Source of the DNA: Bacillus fungorum
Lineage (GTDB): Bacteria > Bacillota > Bacilli > Bacillales > Bacillaceae_G
Assembly (NCBI RefSeq): GCF_002746455.1
Contig: NZ_NWUW01000001.1
Span: 62,001 to 126,000, forward strand
Length of the DNA stretch: 64,000 nt
Direction: 5' to 3'
Made by a program: the position numbers and the translations under genes. Position 1 is the stretch's first letter, and each line of letters starts with the position of its first letter. Shown here piece by piece: positions 46,870 through 55,150 of the stretch. A model generated the notes under the pieces. It searched no databases. It was not told where the DNA came from and was given only the letters and a program-made list of their open reading frames with translations.

Positions 46870-49224
46870 ATGAAGGGGGTTATTTTAGCTGGAGGAAAAG
46901 GACGACGCCTTAGACCATTAACATGTAATACTCCAAAGCCGATGTTGCCATTATTAGAAAAGCCAGTTTTGGAATACAATATTGAATTATTACGTCAGCA
47001 TGGTATTCGTGACATTGCAATTACTGTTCAATATATGAGTACAGCTATTAAGCAATATTTTGGTGACGGCAGCAAATGGGGCGTTAACTTGTACTACTTT
47101 GAAGACTCTCCTCCGCTTGGAACTGCAGGGAGTATTAAACAAGCGGAAAAATTTTTAGACGAAACGTTTGTTGTCATAAGTGGGGATGCGTTAACTGATT
47201 TTCGATTATCAGAAGGAATTGCGTTTCATGAACAAAAGAAAAGAATGGTAACTATGTTTGTAAAAGAAGTAGAAAACCCACTCTCATTCGGTTTAGTTGT
47301 AATGAACAAAGAACAAGAGGTTACACGATATATAGAAAAACCGAGCTGGAATGAAGTAGTCTCTAATATTGTGAATACAGGTATATATATTATGGAGCCA
47401 GAAATCTTCTCTTACATACCGCCCCGAGAATTTTTTGATTTCAGTCAAGATGTGTTTCCATTATTGGCAAATAAGAACGCATTATTTGCATATTTGTCAG
47501 AAGGTTATTGGTTAGATATCGGTACATTTGATCAATATCGACAAGCACAATTTGATTTGTTAACGAAAAAATTGCAAGTACCTATTCCTTACACGGAAGT
47601 ATTACCGATGGTATGGATGGGAGAAGGTGTAACGATTGGAAAAGGAACGAAAATTCACGGCCCTTCTCTTATTGGAGAAGGAGCAAAAATTGGTGCGGGA
47701 GCTGTAATTGAGCCGTACTCTATTATCGGGAAAAATAGTATTGTTTCAAGTTATTCTCATCTTCAAAAAAGTATTGTCTTTGCAAATGCGCATATTGGGC
47801 AGTATTGCGAGTTATTAGAGACGACAATAGGAGAGCATACAATGGTGGAAGATGACGTTACACTGTTTCAAAAAAGCATTGTAGCGGATCATTGTCATAT
47901 AGGGAAAAGTACGGTAATTAAGCAAAAGGGAAAACTATGGCCATATAAGGCGATTGACAGTTATTCGGTAGTAGGATCGGCTGGTGTGCAAGAAAGTGAA
48001 AAGAGTGCAGGGTGGTTGCAAAAAAGCCGCATTGTAGGAAGAGGTAATGTTGAGATTACTCCTCAATTTATTGTAAAGGTTGCGATGGCATATGGATCTC
48101 TTTTTGTCAAAGGAGAAAGTATATTAATCGGGAGTCAAGAACATATAGAAACAACTTCTTATAAAAATCTCTTTCTTCATGCGATTCATGGTATCGGGGT
48201 TCATACGATGGAATGTAAAGAAATGAACGAGTCGCTTTTTCAGTATAGCATTCAGGATTTGCGATGTGCAGGTGGGGTTTTCATTCAAGTGGAAAATGAA
48301 AAAGAGGTCGTTATAAAGTTGTATGGTAAGGATGGGGTACAATTAACGTATAAGCAGCAAAAAGCGATAGAACAAGTATATATGTCTGAGTCGTTTTATT
48401 ACGTATGTGAGAAAGAAATGGGACGGAATAAGCTAGTTCACGTTTCTTTACATGATTATATAGAGGCTGTATTAGAGCGTATTGATATTGAGAAAATACA
48501 AAAACAGAAGTTCCATCTTCTTATTAATAAGAGAAATGACATGTTGCAACATTTACTTATGCTCTTTTTGCAGAGGCTCGGATGCACAGTTACGTGGATT
48601 TATGCGGGGGAACAAAAGGATCATGTGAAAGCCTTGATGAAATCAAGTAAAGCAAATATGGCACTTATGTTTTCAGAGCGAGGAAACTATTTTGAGTTAT
48701 ATGATAATCATAGTAACATTTACCAAGGAACAGATTTTGAAGAGGTAGATATTCCAGATTTATTACTGGAATCGGCAGGTAATATTTACCCGATGTCTTT
48801 GAAATTAGGAGAATGTTACCTTCTATTTTATACGCAGGATGAAAAAAAGTCGTTTCAAGCAAGATGGAAGCGAGATATTTTATATCGAATAGGAAAATTA
48901 TTTGAGTTAATAGCATTGCAGGGAAAAACGTTTCTCAGCATAGTAGAGCAATCACCTCCGCTTTATTTACTTTGCGATGAAGTTGTATGTTCATGGAATG
49001 AAAAAGGGAAAGTAATGAGGAAATTATTGGCTGATATGGAAAGAAAGGAAGAAGGTATATTTGAAGGAGTACAGTTTAAATATACCGAAAAAGAGTGGTC
49101 TTATATCGTTTCTGACACAAAACAACCGAAATTTTTAGTGTATTCGCATGCTAGAAACCCAGTAATAGCAAGAGAAAATATGAAAAACCTTATAGAAAAA
49201 ATTAGACAATATCAAAAGGTGTAG
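46870..49224 (+). CDS. Mannose-1-phosphate guanylyltransferase-like / phosphomannomutase-like fusion
   Basis: The 784-residue protein has three parts: a nucleotidyltransferase domain (1-235, GGKGRRLRPLT at residue 8, GDALTDF), a left-handed beta-helix of hexapeptide repeats (about 250-350) and a C-terminal region (about 375-784) aligned with phosphomannomutase/phosphoglucomutase. In that last part the catalytic phosphoserine loop and the DxDxDR metal loop are not recognisable: the expected places read FIQVENEKEVVIKL and ALMFSERGNYFEL. It may make or sense sugar nucleotides. GTGGAGGC precedes the ATG. The sugar and nucleotide are unknown. Confidence 0.85.
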   Translation: MKGVILAGGKGRRLRPLTCNTPKPMLPLLEKPVLEYNIELLRQHGIRDIAITVQYMSTAIKQYFGDGSKWGVNLYYFEDSPPLGTAGSIKQAEKFLDETFVVISGDALTDFRLSEGIAFHEQKKRMVTMFVKEVENPLSFGLVVMNKEQEVTRYIEKPSWNEVVSNIVNTGIYIMEPEIFSYIPPREFFDFSQDVFPLLANKNALFAYLSEGYWLDIGTFDQYRQAQFDLLTKKLQVPIPYTEVLPMVWMGEGVTIGKGTKIHGPSLIGEGAKIGAGAVIEPYSIIGKNSIVSSYSHLQKSIVFANAHIGQYCELLETTIGEHTMVEDDVTLFQKSIVADHCHIGKSTVIKQKGKLWPYKAIDSYSVVGSAGVQESEKSAGWLQKSRIVGRGNVEITPQFIVKVAMAYGSLFVKGESILIGSQEHIETTSYKNLFLHAIHGIGVHTMECKEMNESLFQYSIQDLRCAGGVFIQVENEKEVVIKLYGKDGVQLTYKQQKAIEQVYMSESFYYVCEKEMGRNKLVHVSLHDYIEAVLERIDIEKIQKQKFHLLINKRNDMLQHLLMLFLQRLGCTVTWIYAGEQKDHVKALMKSSKANMALMFSERGNYFELYDNHSNIYQGTDFEEVDIPDLLLESAGNIYPMSLKLGECYLLFYTQDEKKSFQARWKRDILYRIGKLFELIALQGKTFLSIVEQSPPLYLLCDEVVCSWNEKGKVMRKLLADMERKEEGIFEGVQFKYTEKEWSYIVSDTKQPKFLVYSHARNPVIARENMKNLIEKIRQYQKV

Positions 49225-49293
49225 AATTTTTATTTTAAAAGTGGTATTATAGTATAGTCTGATTTAAGTTATTAGTACTGGAGGGAAATAAGA

Positions 49294-49443
49294 ATGCGTG
49301 TGAATATTACTCTAGCATGTACAGAATGCGGAGATCGTAACTATATCTCAAAGAAAAACAAACGTAACAACGCTGAGCGTATCGAGCTTAAAAAGTATTG
49401 CAAGCGTGACAAGAAGTCTACGTTACACCGTGAAACAAAGTAA
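49294..49443 (+). CDS. rpmG: 50S ribosomal protein L33
   Basis: The 49-residue basic protein [20 protein letters not shown]...HRETK is L33. It keeps the first zinc pair C9 and C12 and a third Cys, C36, but has Asp39 where C+ paralogues carry the fourth Cys. ACTGGAGGGAAA precedes the ATG. It is a monocistronic gene between the nucleotidyltransferase fusion and fthC, with a terminator directly behind. B. subtilis rpmGA/rpmGB paralogues differ in zinc ligands in a similar way. Confidence 0.95.
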   Translation: MRVNITLACTECGDRNYISKKNKRNNAERIELKKYCKRDKKSTLHRETK

Positions 49444-49444
49444 G

Positions 49445-49477
49445 CAGTAGGAATATTTTCCTACTGTTTCTTTTTTT
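49445..49477 (+). terminator. Terminator after rpmG
   Basis: CAGTAGGAA (49445-49453) pairs with TTCCTACTG (49458-49466), loop TATT, followed by TTTCTTTTTTT. Confidence 0.9.
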
Positions 49478-49548
49478 ATTCGATTCCTCTGTTAAAAGTG
49501 ATACACTATCATCGTAGAGAAAAGTATCACTGTGAGGGGGGAAAATGT

Positions 49549-50127
49549 GTGGGAGAAGAGAAACTACGTTTACGTAAACAAATAATAGAGCACATGAATT
49601 CTTTATCAGAAGAACGGTATACAACTTTATCAGAGCAAATTGCATTTTCGTTGTATGCGCAAAAAGAGTGGGCTGAAGCTAAAACAATTGGAATCACTCT
49701 CTCAATGGAAAATGAAGTGAATACATATCCTATTATCGAAAAAGCTTGGGAAGAAGGGAAGAAAGTTGTTGTTCCGAAGTGTAATAAAGGGACACGAACA
49801 ATGTCCTTTCGGAAAATTAGTAATTTTGATCAATTAGAAATAGTGTATATGAATTTACGTGAACCAATTCCAGCGCTTACGGAAGAAGCGAATGCAGATG
49901 AAATTGATCTTCAAATCGTGCCAGGCGTAGCTTATACAGAGCGAGGAGAACGGATTGGATATGGTGGTGGCTATTATGATCGTTATCTCGTGCATTATAA
50001 AGGGAAAACGCTATCATTAGCTTATAGTTTTCAAATGGTGGAACATATTCCAGTAGAGCCGTTTGATAAAAATGTAGAAAAAATTATTACAGAAAAAGGA
50101 ACAATAGTTATAAATGGTCTTGTATAG
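49549..50127 (+). CDS. fthC: 5-formyltetrahydrofolate cyclo-ligase
   Basis: This enzyme uses ATP to convert 5-formyl-THF to methenyl-THF, returning the stored folate to one-carbon metabolism. The 192-residue protein has the N-terminal helix (KLRLRKQIIEHM), the Mg/ATP region and the C-terminal signature RIGYGGGYYDRYL. The GTG at 49549 is chosen because GTGAGGGGGGAAA lies about 6 bases before it and MGEEKLRLRK is the usual family start; the frame extends to 49498 without a site. B. subtilis calls it yqgN. Confidence 0.92.
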   Translation: MGEEKLRLRKQIIEHMNSLSEERYTTLSEQIAFSLYAQKEWAEAKTIGITLSMENEVNTYPIIEKAWEEGKKVVVPKCNKGTRTMSFRKISNFDQLEIVYMNLREPIPALTEEANADEIDLQIVPGVAYTERGERIGYGGGYYDRYLVHYKGKTLSLAYSFQMVEHIPVEPFDKNVEKIITEKGTIVINGLV

Positions 50128-50138
50128 ACAAATAAAAA

Positions 50139-50168
50139 TTGACGGGACTTTTTCTTCTTGATTATAAT
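50139..50168 (+). promoter_or_regulatory. SigA promoter of yqgQ-glcK
   Basis: TTGACG (50139-50144), 18 bases, TATAAT (50163-50168), ahead of yqgQ. Confidence 0.65.
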
Positions 50169-50230
50169 AAAATATGTGAACGTTTTCTTATTATAATTTT
50201 TTATAGTAAGTGAGCATAGAGGGTGATGAA

Positions 50231-50431
50231 ATGGTATCTATTTATGATATTCAACAATTGCTAAAGAAATTTGGTACGATTATTTATACGGGAGATCGAA
50301 TTGCAGATTTACAATTAATGCAAGATGAATTGCGTGAATTAAATCAATCACAGCTAATCGATCCACAAGACTATCAAACAGCTTTATTTTTATTGAAGCA
50401 AGAAATTCAAAAAGAGCTAAATAAGAATTAG
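50231..50431 (+). CDS. yqgQ: YqgQ (DUF910) small protein
   Basis: The 66-residue product MVSIYDIQQLLKKFGTIIYTGDR... is a helical DUF910 protein of unknown function found upstream of glcK in bacilli. AGAGGGTGATG precedes the ATG at 50231; an upstream in-frame GTG at 50210 would place the Shine-Dalgarno inside the gene. It is 19 bases from glcK. B. subtilis has gluP (yqgP) before it; here fthC is the direct neighbour. Confidence 0.88.
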   Translation: MVSIYDIQQLLKKFGTIIYTGDRIADLQLMQDELRELNQSQLIDPQDYQTALFLLKQEIQKELNKN

Positions 50432-50450
50432 ATAAAGGTAGGTAAGCAAC

Positions 50451-51434
50451 ATGGAAGAGAAATGGTTAGTTGGTGTTGACCTTGGTGGTACAACGATTAA
50501 ATTAGCATTTATTAATGTATACGGTGAAATTTTACATAAGTGGGAAATTCCTACGAATACAAATGAGCAAGGAAAACATATTACGCTTGATGTAGCGAAA
50601 GCTATTGATAAAAAGTTAGAAGAATTAGGTGAATTAAAGAGTAAATTAATCGGTATTGGTATGGGAGCTCCTGGTCCTGTACACGTTGCGTCTGGAATGA
50701 TCTATGAAGCGGTTAATTTAGGATGGAAAAACTATCCGTTAAAAGACTTATTAGAAGTAGAAACAGGATTACCTGTTGTTATTGATAATGATGCAAACTT
50801 AGCAGCGCTTGGTGAAATGTGGAAAGGTGCTGGTGAAGGAGCAAAAGATTTAATTTGCATGACACTTGGTACTGGTGTTGGCGGCGGTGTAATTGCTAAT
50901 GGTGAAATTGTACACGGCGTAAGCGGTGCTGCTGGTGAGATTGGACACATTACAGTAGTTACAGAGAATGCTTTCCCATGTAATTGCGGGAAGTCTGGCT
51001 GCTTAGAAACAGTAGCGTCTGCAACGGGTATTGTACGTGTTGCTATGCAAAAAATACAAGAGACTGATAAAGAGAGTATGTTACGTTCTATGTTAGCAGA
51101 AGAAGGGCGTATTACATCAAAAGACGTATTTGAAGCACATGGACAAGGTGATGAACTAGCTGGTGAAGTAGTAGAAAAAGTAGCTTCTTATTTAGGGTTA
51201 GCTGTAGCGAACCTTTCTAGCACGTTGAACCCAGAGAAAATTGTTATTGGTGGAGGCGTTTCTAAAGCTGGAGATGCACTATTAGAACCAATTCAACGTT
51301 ATTTCGAGCAATATGCTTTCTCACGTGCTGTAAAGAGCACGAAGTTAGCTATTGCAACACTTGGTAATGATGCAGGTGTTATCGGAGGAGCTTGGCTTGT
51401 AAAAAAGCACAAATACGAAGCGAAGATGATATAA
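50451..51434 (+). CDS. glcK: ROK-family glucokinase
   Basis: GlcK phosphorylates glucose to glucose-6-phosphate. The 327-residue ROK-family protein has the ATP motif [13 protein letters not shown] at the N-terminus, the ROK signature region [11 protein letters not shown] and the zinc motif [10 protein letters not shown] (about 175-185). AAAGGTAGG precedes the ATG. It forms an operon with yqgQ and ends in a bidirectional terminator. It serves unphosphorylated intracellular glucose from disaccharide breakdown. Confidence 0.94.
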   Translation: MEEKWLVGVDLGGTTIKLAFINVYGEILHKWEIPTNTNEQGKHITLDVAKAIDKKLEELGELKSKLIGIGMGAPGPVHVASGMIYEAVNLGWKNYPLKDLLEVETGLPVVIDNDANLAALGEMWKGAGEGAKDLICMTLGTGVGGGVIANGEIVHGVSGAAGEIGHITVVTENAFPCNCGKSGCLETVASATGIVRVAMQKIQETDKESMLRSMLAEEGRITSKDVFEAHGQGDELAGEVVEKVASYLGLAVANLSSTLNPEKIVIGGGVSKAGDALLEPIQRYFEQYAFSRAVKSTKLAIATLGNDAGVIGGAWLVKKHKYEAKMI

Positions 51435-51447
51435 GTTGTGAACAATG

Positions 51448-51477
51448 AAAAGAGGAAGGGGCAACCCTTCCTCTTTT
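51448..51477. terminator. Bidirectional terminator between glcK and yqgW
   Basis: AAAAGAGGAAGGG (51448-51460) pairs with CCCTTCCTCTTTT (51465-51477), loop GCAA, with A and T tracts. Confidence 0.92.
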
Positions 51478-51514
51478 TGTGCGATATCTTGATGAAGAAT
51501 AACATGTAAATGAA

Positions 51515-51688
51515 TTAAGCTGCTGGTGGGTACCCGTTATATAGAACAGTCATGATTGTAAACCATCCGAAAACGAGTACAGTTGCAATTGCAAAGCCGC
51601 TCGCGAAAAAGTTCTTTTCACGAAGTGTTCTAAGCGTAGCAAATACAGCTAACAGAGTGACAAGCGTAAAAATAATAACAAGGCCCAT
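51515..51688 (-). CDS. yqgW: DUF2759 small membrane protein (YqgW)
   Basis: The 57-residue product MGLVIIFTLVTLLAVFATLR...YNGYPPAA has two membrane segments and matches the small DUF2759 family found in Bacillus at this place. Function unknown. GAGGAGGATATTGT precedes the ATG at 51688; the longer frame (to 51889) overlaps the upstream region of yqgX and has no ribosome-binding site. It is divergent from yqgX. Confidence 0.85.
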   Translation of the reverse strand: MGLVIIFTLVTLLAVFATLRTLREKNFFASGFAIATVLVFGWFTIMTVLYNGYPPAA

Positions 51689-51858
51689 ACAATATCCTCC
51701 TCTGTCTACCCATTCCTCAATATGAGTTTTTGGAATATTTACTCTTTTATATTGTACATGTTTTAAAAATGATTGTCGAGATAGCATCCTTTCTTTTCCT
51801 AAGAGAAAAAAATGTTGTATCATTGAAAGTAAGTTTAATAATTGGAGGAGATTTTCAT

Positions 51859-52488
51859 ATGAAATGGATACAAATGCCGTTAGGCCCATTACAAACGAAT
51901 GCTTATATTTTAACGAATGATCAAAATGAGTGTATTATCTTTGATCCTGGTCACGAAGGAGAGAAGCTCGTTACATATTTACAAGAAGCACAGTTAAAGC
52001 CATTGGCTGTTTTATTAACACATGCTCACTTTGATCATATTGGTGCTGTTGACGCGGTAAGAGATGCCTTCCATATTCCTGTGTATGTACATAAAGAAGA
52101 AGCAGATTGGTTAGGCGATGCAACTGTAAATGGCTCTCAAATTTTTATGATGAATCGTAGCATTACAGCAAAACCAGCAGATCATATTATTGATGCAGAA
52201 GGTGCGCTAGCAATTGGTTCATTTAATTTTGAAATTTTTGAGACGCCAGGCCATTCTCCGGGCAGTATTTCTTATTACTGTAAAGAGGCGAATGCTGTAT
52301 TTTCTGGAGATGTATTGTTCCAAATGAGCATCGGAAGAACAGATTTACCTGGTGGGAGTTTTGCTGAATTGATTGGAAGTATTGAAGAAAAATTATTTGT
52401 ATTACCAGATGAAACAGCGGTGCTATGTGGACATGGTCCAGAAACAAGCATTGGTTTTGAAAAAGAAAATAATCCATTTTTACAGTAA
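51859..52488 (+). CDS. yqgX: MBL-fold metallo-hydrolase (YqgX, glyoxalase II-like)
   Basis: The 209-residue metallo-beta-lactamase fold protein has the metal motif THAHFDHIGAVD (about residue 55), the ETPGHSPGSI loop, the second metal Asp in SGDVLFQMSIGRTDL and the final CGHGPETSI. It is like glyoxalase II and BaeB hydrolases; the substrate is unknown. TTGGAGGAGAT precedes the ATG at 51859. It is followed by a methyltransferase gene after 14 bases. Confidence 0.9.
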   Translation: MKWIQMPLGPLQTNAYILTNDQNECIIFDPGHEGEKLVTYLQEAQLKPLAVLLTHAHFDHIGAVDAVRDAFHIPVYVHKEEADWLGDATVNGSQIFMMNRSITAKPADHIIDAEGALAIGSFNFEIFETPGHSPGSISYYCKEANAVFSGDVLFQMSIGRTDLPGGSFAELIGSIEEKLFVLPDETAVLCGHGPETSIGFEKENNPFLQ

Positions 52489-52502
52489 GGAGTCATTATG
52501 AG

Positions 52503-53609
52503 ATGGAGCTCATTTTAAAAGAATGGATGGGGAAAGAGAAGGATTATTCAATTTCGTATAGTACGTATATGAACCTTGTATTGTATACAGAGGGGCATGG
52601 CTATTATATGAAAGAACGTGAAAAAATTGGAAGACAAGGGGATTTTTTTACAAGTAGCAACGTATCCTCTGTTTTTGCAAGAACTTTTGCTAAGTTTTTT
52701 ATTCGTCTTGTTGAAAACGGTGAAGTTGCTCCGAATATTTGTGAGATTGGTGGGGGAACAGGAAGGTTCGCCTATGATGTTTTACAAGAATGGAAGCAAT
52801 TATCTCCAGAAACCTTTATTGATTTAAACTATTCAATGATTGAAATGAGCCCTTTTCATAGAAACTTACAGCAGAAAAATCTCTGCTCGTTTTCAAATGT
52901 GTCGTATTATACGTCGCATAGTGAAATGGGAGAATCGTTCGAAGGGATTCTTTTTTCGAATGAGTTATTTGATGCCTTTCCTGTTGAAGTAATTGAGAAG
53001 AGAAATGGAATATTGTATGAAGTACGTGTTACGTACACAGAGGAAGGGAAACTTGCAGAAGTATGTAGACCGTTACATAAAAAAATTGGTCGATACTTAT
53101 TGAAATATAATATTCATCTTGCTGAAGGGCAGCGTTTTGAAGTGCCGATTGCGATGGAAGAATATATAAAAGAAATTGCGAAATGGTTTCAACGAGGTGT
53201 ATGTATTACAGTTGATTATGGATACACAAAAGAAGAATGGATACATCCTGCACATCAAGAAGGAAGTTTACGAGGGTATTACGAGCATAAGTTAATCCGT
53301 AATCCTTTAGCGTATCCAGGTGAAATGGATCTTACTACTCATATTCATTGGGACGAACTGAAAGAGATCTTTAGCCTGCAAGGTATGAATACAGTGTGGC
53401 ATAAGAAGCAATCTGAATTTTTGTTAGCGGCAGGAATATTAGATCAGCTTACGGGTCACCAAGATAGAAATCCTTTTTCTGAAACTCAAAAGCAAAATCG
53501 TGCAATACGTTCTATGGTTTTGAGCGGAGGATTAGGGAGTGCATTTGATGTTGTTATACATACGAAACATATGAAACAGTTACACTTGGATCGGTATTTG
53601 AAAATATAA
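52503..53609 (+). CDS. SAM-dependent methyltransferase, MidA/NDUFAF7-like family
   Basis: The 368-residue protein matches the DUF185 family (SAM-dependent arginine methyltransferase related to mitochondrial NDUFAF7/MidA). The SAM-binding loop CEIGGGTGRFAYDVL lies near residue 81, with SNELFDAFPVEV and DYGYTKEEWIHPAHQEGSLRGY-type C-terminal motifs. Mitochondrial relatives modify complex I; the bacterial target is unknown. TAAGGAG precedes the ATG at a rather long spacing. It is co-directional with yqgX and ends in a terminator. Confidence 0.85.
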   Translation: MELILKEWMGKEKDYSISYSTYMNLVLYTEGHGYYMKEREKIGRQGDFFTSSNVSSVFARTFAKFFIRLVENGEVAPNICEIGGGTGRFAYDVLQEWKQLSPETFIDLNYSMIEMSPFHRNLQQKNLCSFSNVSYYTSHSEMGESFEGILFSNELFDAFPVEVIEKRNGILYEVRVTYTEEGKLAEVCRPLHKKIGRYLLKYNIHLAEGQRFEVPIAMEEYIKEIAKWFQRGVCITVDYGYTKEEWIHPAHQEGSLRGYYEHKLIRNPLAYPGEMDLTTHIHWDELKEIFSLQGMNTVWHKKQSEFLLAAGILDQLTGHQDRNPFSETQKQNRAIRSMVLSGGLGSAFDVVIHTKHMKQLHLDRYLKI

Positions 53610-53647
53610 AAAAACAAGACACAGCATATTTCTGTGTCTTGTTTTTT
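53606..53647 (+). terminator. Terminator after the methyltransferase gene
   Basis: AAAACAAGACACAG pairs with CTGTGTCTTGTTTT around a 7-base loop, with T run. Confidence 0.92.
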
Positions 53648-53753
53648 AATACGACTTATGTAGCATCATATATTTTCTCTCATGATATATATTTATATTA
53701 AAGATATGAGATGAAAAATATAAAATACGTCCTTTTTCTCTGTTTATGAGTCC

Positions 53754-54044
53754 CTAACCTAATAATACGCGAACGAGTTGAATAATTGTCTCGTTTTCTA
53801 CTTTGTAATAAATTTCCAATCCTTTTCTTTCACTTGAAACGATTTTAGCACTTTTTAACTTTGCTAAATGCTGTGAAATTGTAGATTGTGGCATGTTTAA
53901 GCCAGTGTACATTGTAGAAACGTTACTTGGACCACGTTCAATTAATCCTTTTACAATACATAAGCGAACAGGATGAGCAAGTACTTTCAATAATTCTGCA
54001 TTGCTTTCATATAGTTCTATTTCTTTTTGAAAGGTTTCTAACAT
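53754..54044 (-). CDS. ArsR/SmtB-family winged-helix regulator
   Basis: The 96-residue product (MLETFQKEIELYE..., KVLAHPVRLCIVKGL, recognition helix region NMPQSTISQHLAKLKSAKIV, wing SERKGLEIYYKV) is an ArsR-type repressor. The usual metal site ELCVCDL in helix 3 is replaced by GPSNVSTMY, so a metal-sensing role is unlikely. The ATG at 54044 follows GGAGGTGG at 8 bases; an in-frame GTG at 54056 falls inside that site. Target unknown; no neighbouring transporter. Confidence 0.85.
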   Translation of the reverse strand: MLETFQKEIELYESNAELLKVLAHPVRLCIVKGLIERGPSNVSTMYTGLNMPQSTISQHLAKLKSAKIVSSERKGLEIYYKVENETIIQLVRVLLG

Positions 54045-54477
54045 GTTCTTTTCCACCTCCGTGTGAGCTGTTATACCATACTATACATACCAAAAAATTA
54101 AAGAAAAGAAAACAGTTGTTGCAGAAAAAAAGTCCTAAAGTAAAGAAATTGTAAGAAAAGAGACCCTGATGTAAATAAAGTAGATAAATTTGCACGGTTT
54201 TGTAAAATGACATTTTTGGGTGAAAATTTCGATGCGTTTTAAAAATTGAAAGATATAGATATATTTGTAACACAATTTTAGCATGATTTTCTTATTCTTT
54301 CAAATGAATATACAAAATTTTAAAAATAATATGACAAAGGAATTGTAATGTTATATATAGAATATAAAACAGGTTAAAAGAAAAGAAGCTGAATGTAGTC
54401 AGCTTCTTTATGGTGAAAACGAAATGTTTGAATATAGCTGATAAATCTTAGAATTACCAATACATTAGTTATGTATT
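54045..54477. other. Intergenic region upstream of the ArsR gene
   Basis: AT-rich DNA of about 430 bases. The right part holds the terminator at 54382-54409; the left part carries the ArsR ribosome-binding site and probable TATAGT/TATAAC boxes. I found no gene. Confidence 0.5.
54382..54409 (-). terminator. Terminator of the isochorismatase-family gene
   Basis: AAAGAAGCTGA (54382-54392) pairs with TCAGCTTCTTT (54399-54409), loop 6; on the minus strand it is followed by TCTTTT. Confidence 0.8.
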
Positions 54478-54990
54478 CTAGCGTTCCTCTTTTATCAATT
54501 TTAAAAATCTGTGATTCCATATATTTTCATAAAAATCAATTGTCTCTTTTGCGGACATAAATGGATTATTTAACGTAGAGGTTGCTTTCTGTACCATGAA
54601 GTTTTCGTATCCTAGTCCATGAGCGAATTTAATCGTAGCATCCATACAGTACTCTGTTTGGGCACCACAAAATTCAATACGATGTACAGATAATTGATCT
54701 AAAATCTCTTTTAAGTTTGTCTGATAAAATGAATTTGCATGTGTTTTTCTTACAAAAAAATCTTGTTCTTGAACATCTAAATCAGCATGAATAGCCCAAA
54801 GTTTTTTTTCGGGTACTAAATCATCATCACAATGTTGAACGAAAAGAATTGGTTTATTTGATTCTCTGTATGAAGAAATTCTGTTATTTACTTTTGTAAG
54901 TAAGTTTTGTAAGTCAAATAAATGTTCTTCGCTATAACATACTCCATTTTGTAAATCGATAACGATTAAAACATCTACACAAGTATCCAT
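54478..54990 (-). CDS. Isochorismatase-family cysteine hydrolase
   Basis: The 170-residue protein has the family triad: Asp12 in LIVIDLQNG, Lys82 in FFVRKTHANSF and Cys115 in CGAQTEYCMDAT. Such enzymes hydrolyse amide or ether bonds of small molecules (nicotinamide, isochorismate, N-carbamoylsarcosine); the substrate here cannot be read from sequence. AAAGGGGC precedes the ATG. It stands between the ArsR gene and metC, but has its own terminator, so operon membership is doubtful. Confidence 0.85.
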   Translation of the reverse strand: MDTCVDVLIVIDLQNGVCYSEEHLFDLQNLLTKVNNRISSYRESNKPILFVQHCDDDLVPEKKLWAIHADLDVQEQDFFVRKTHANSFYQTNLKEILDQLSVHRIEFCGAQTEYCMDATIKFAHGLGYENFMVQKATSTLNNPFMSAKETIDFYENIWNHRFLKLIKEER

Positions 54991-55107
54991 TATTTTTGCC
55001 CCTTTTTTTACTTCTTAATATACCGATTAATTCATTAATTGGAAATAGATGGTGCTCTTTCGTTTTTTTTTTGAGCTATATGAAAAGTAAAATATGCTCA
55101 ACAGCAT

Positions 55108-55147
55108 AAAAAGAAGATATGATAACTTAATTTCATATCTTCTTTTC
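55108..55147 (-). terminator. Terminator of metI-metC
   Basis: AAAAGAAGATATGA pairs with TCATATCTTCTTTT across a short loop, just past the metC stop on the minus strand. Confidence 0.85.
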
Positions 55148-55150
55148 TCT

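Noticed and set aside
49549-50127. Frame extension of fthC to 49498
   Set aside because: The added residues (His/Arg-rich) are not in the family, and the strong Shine-Dalgarno lies downstream of that start.
51689-51889. N-terminal extension of the yqgW frame
   Set aside because: The extension overlaps the yqgX leader and start on the opposite strand, and GAGGAGG directly precedes the internal ATG at 51688.
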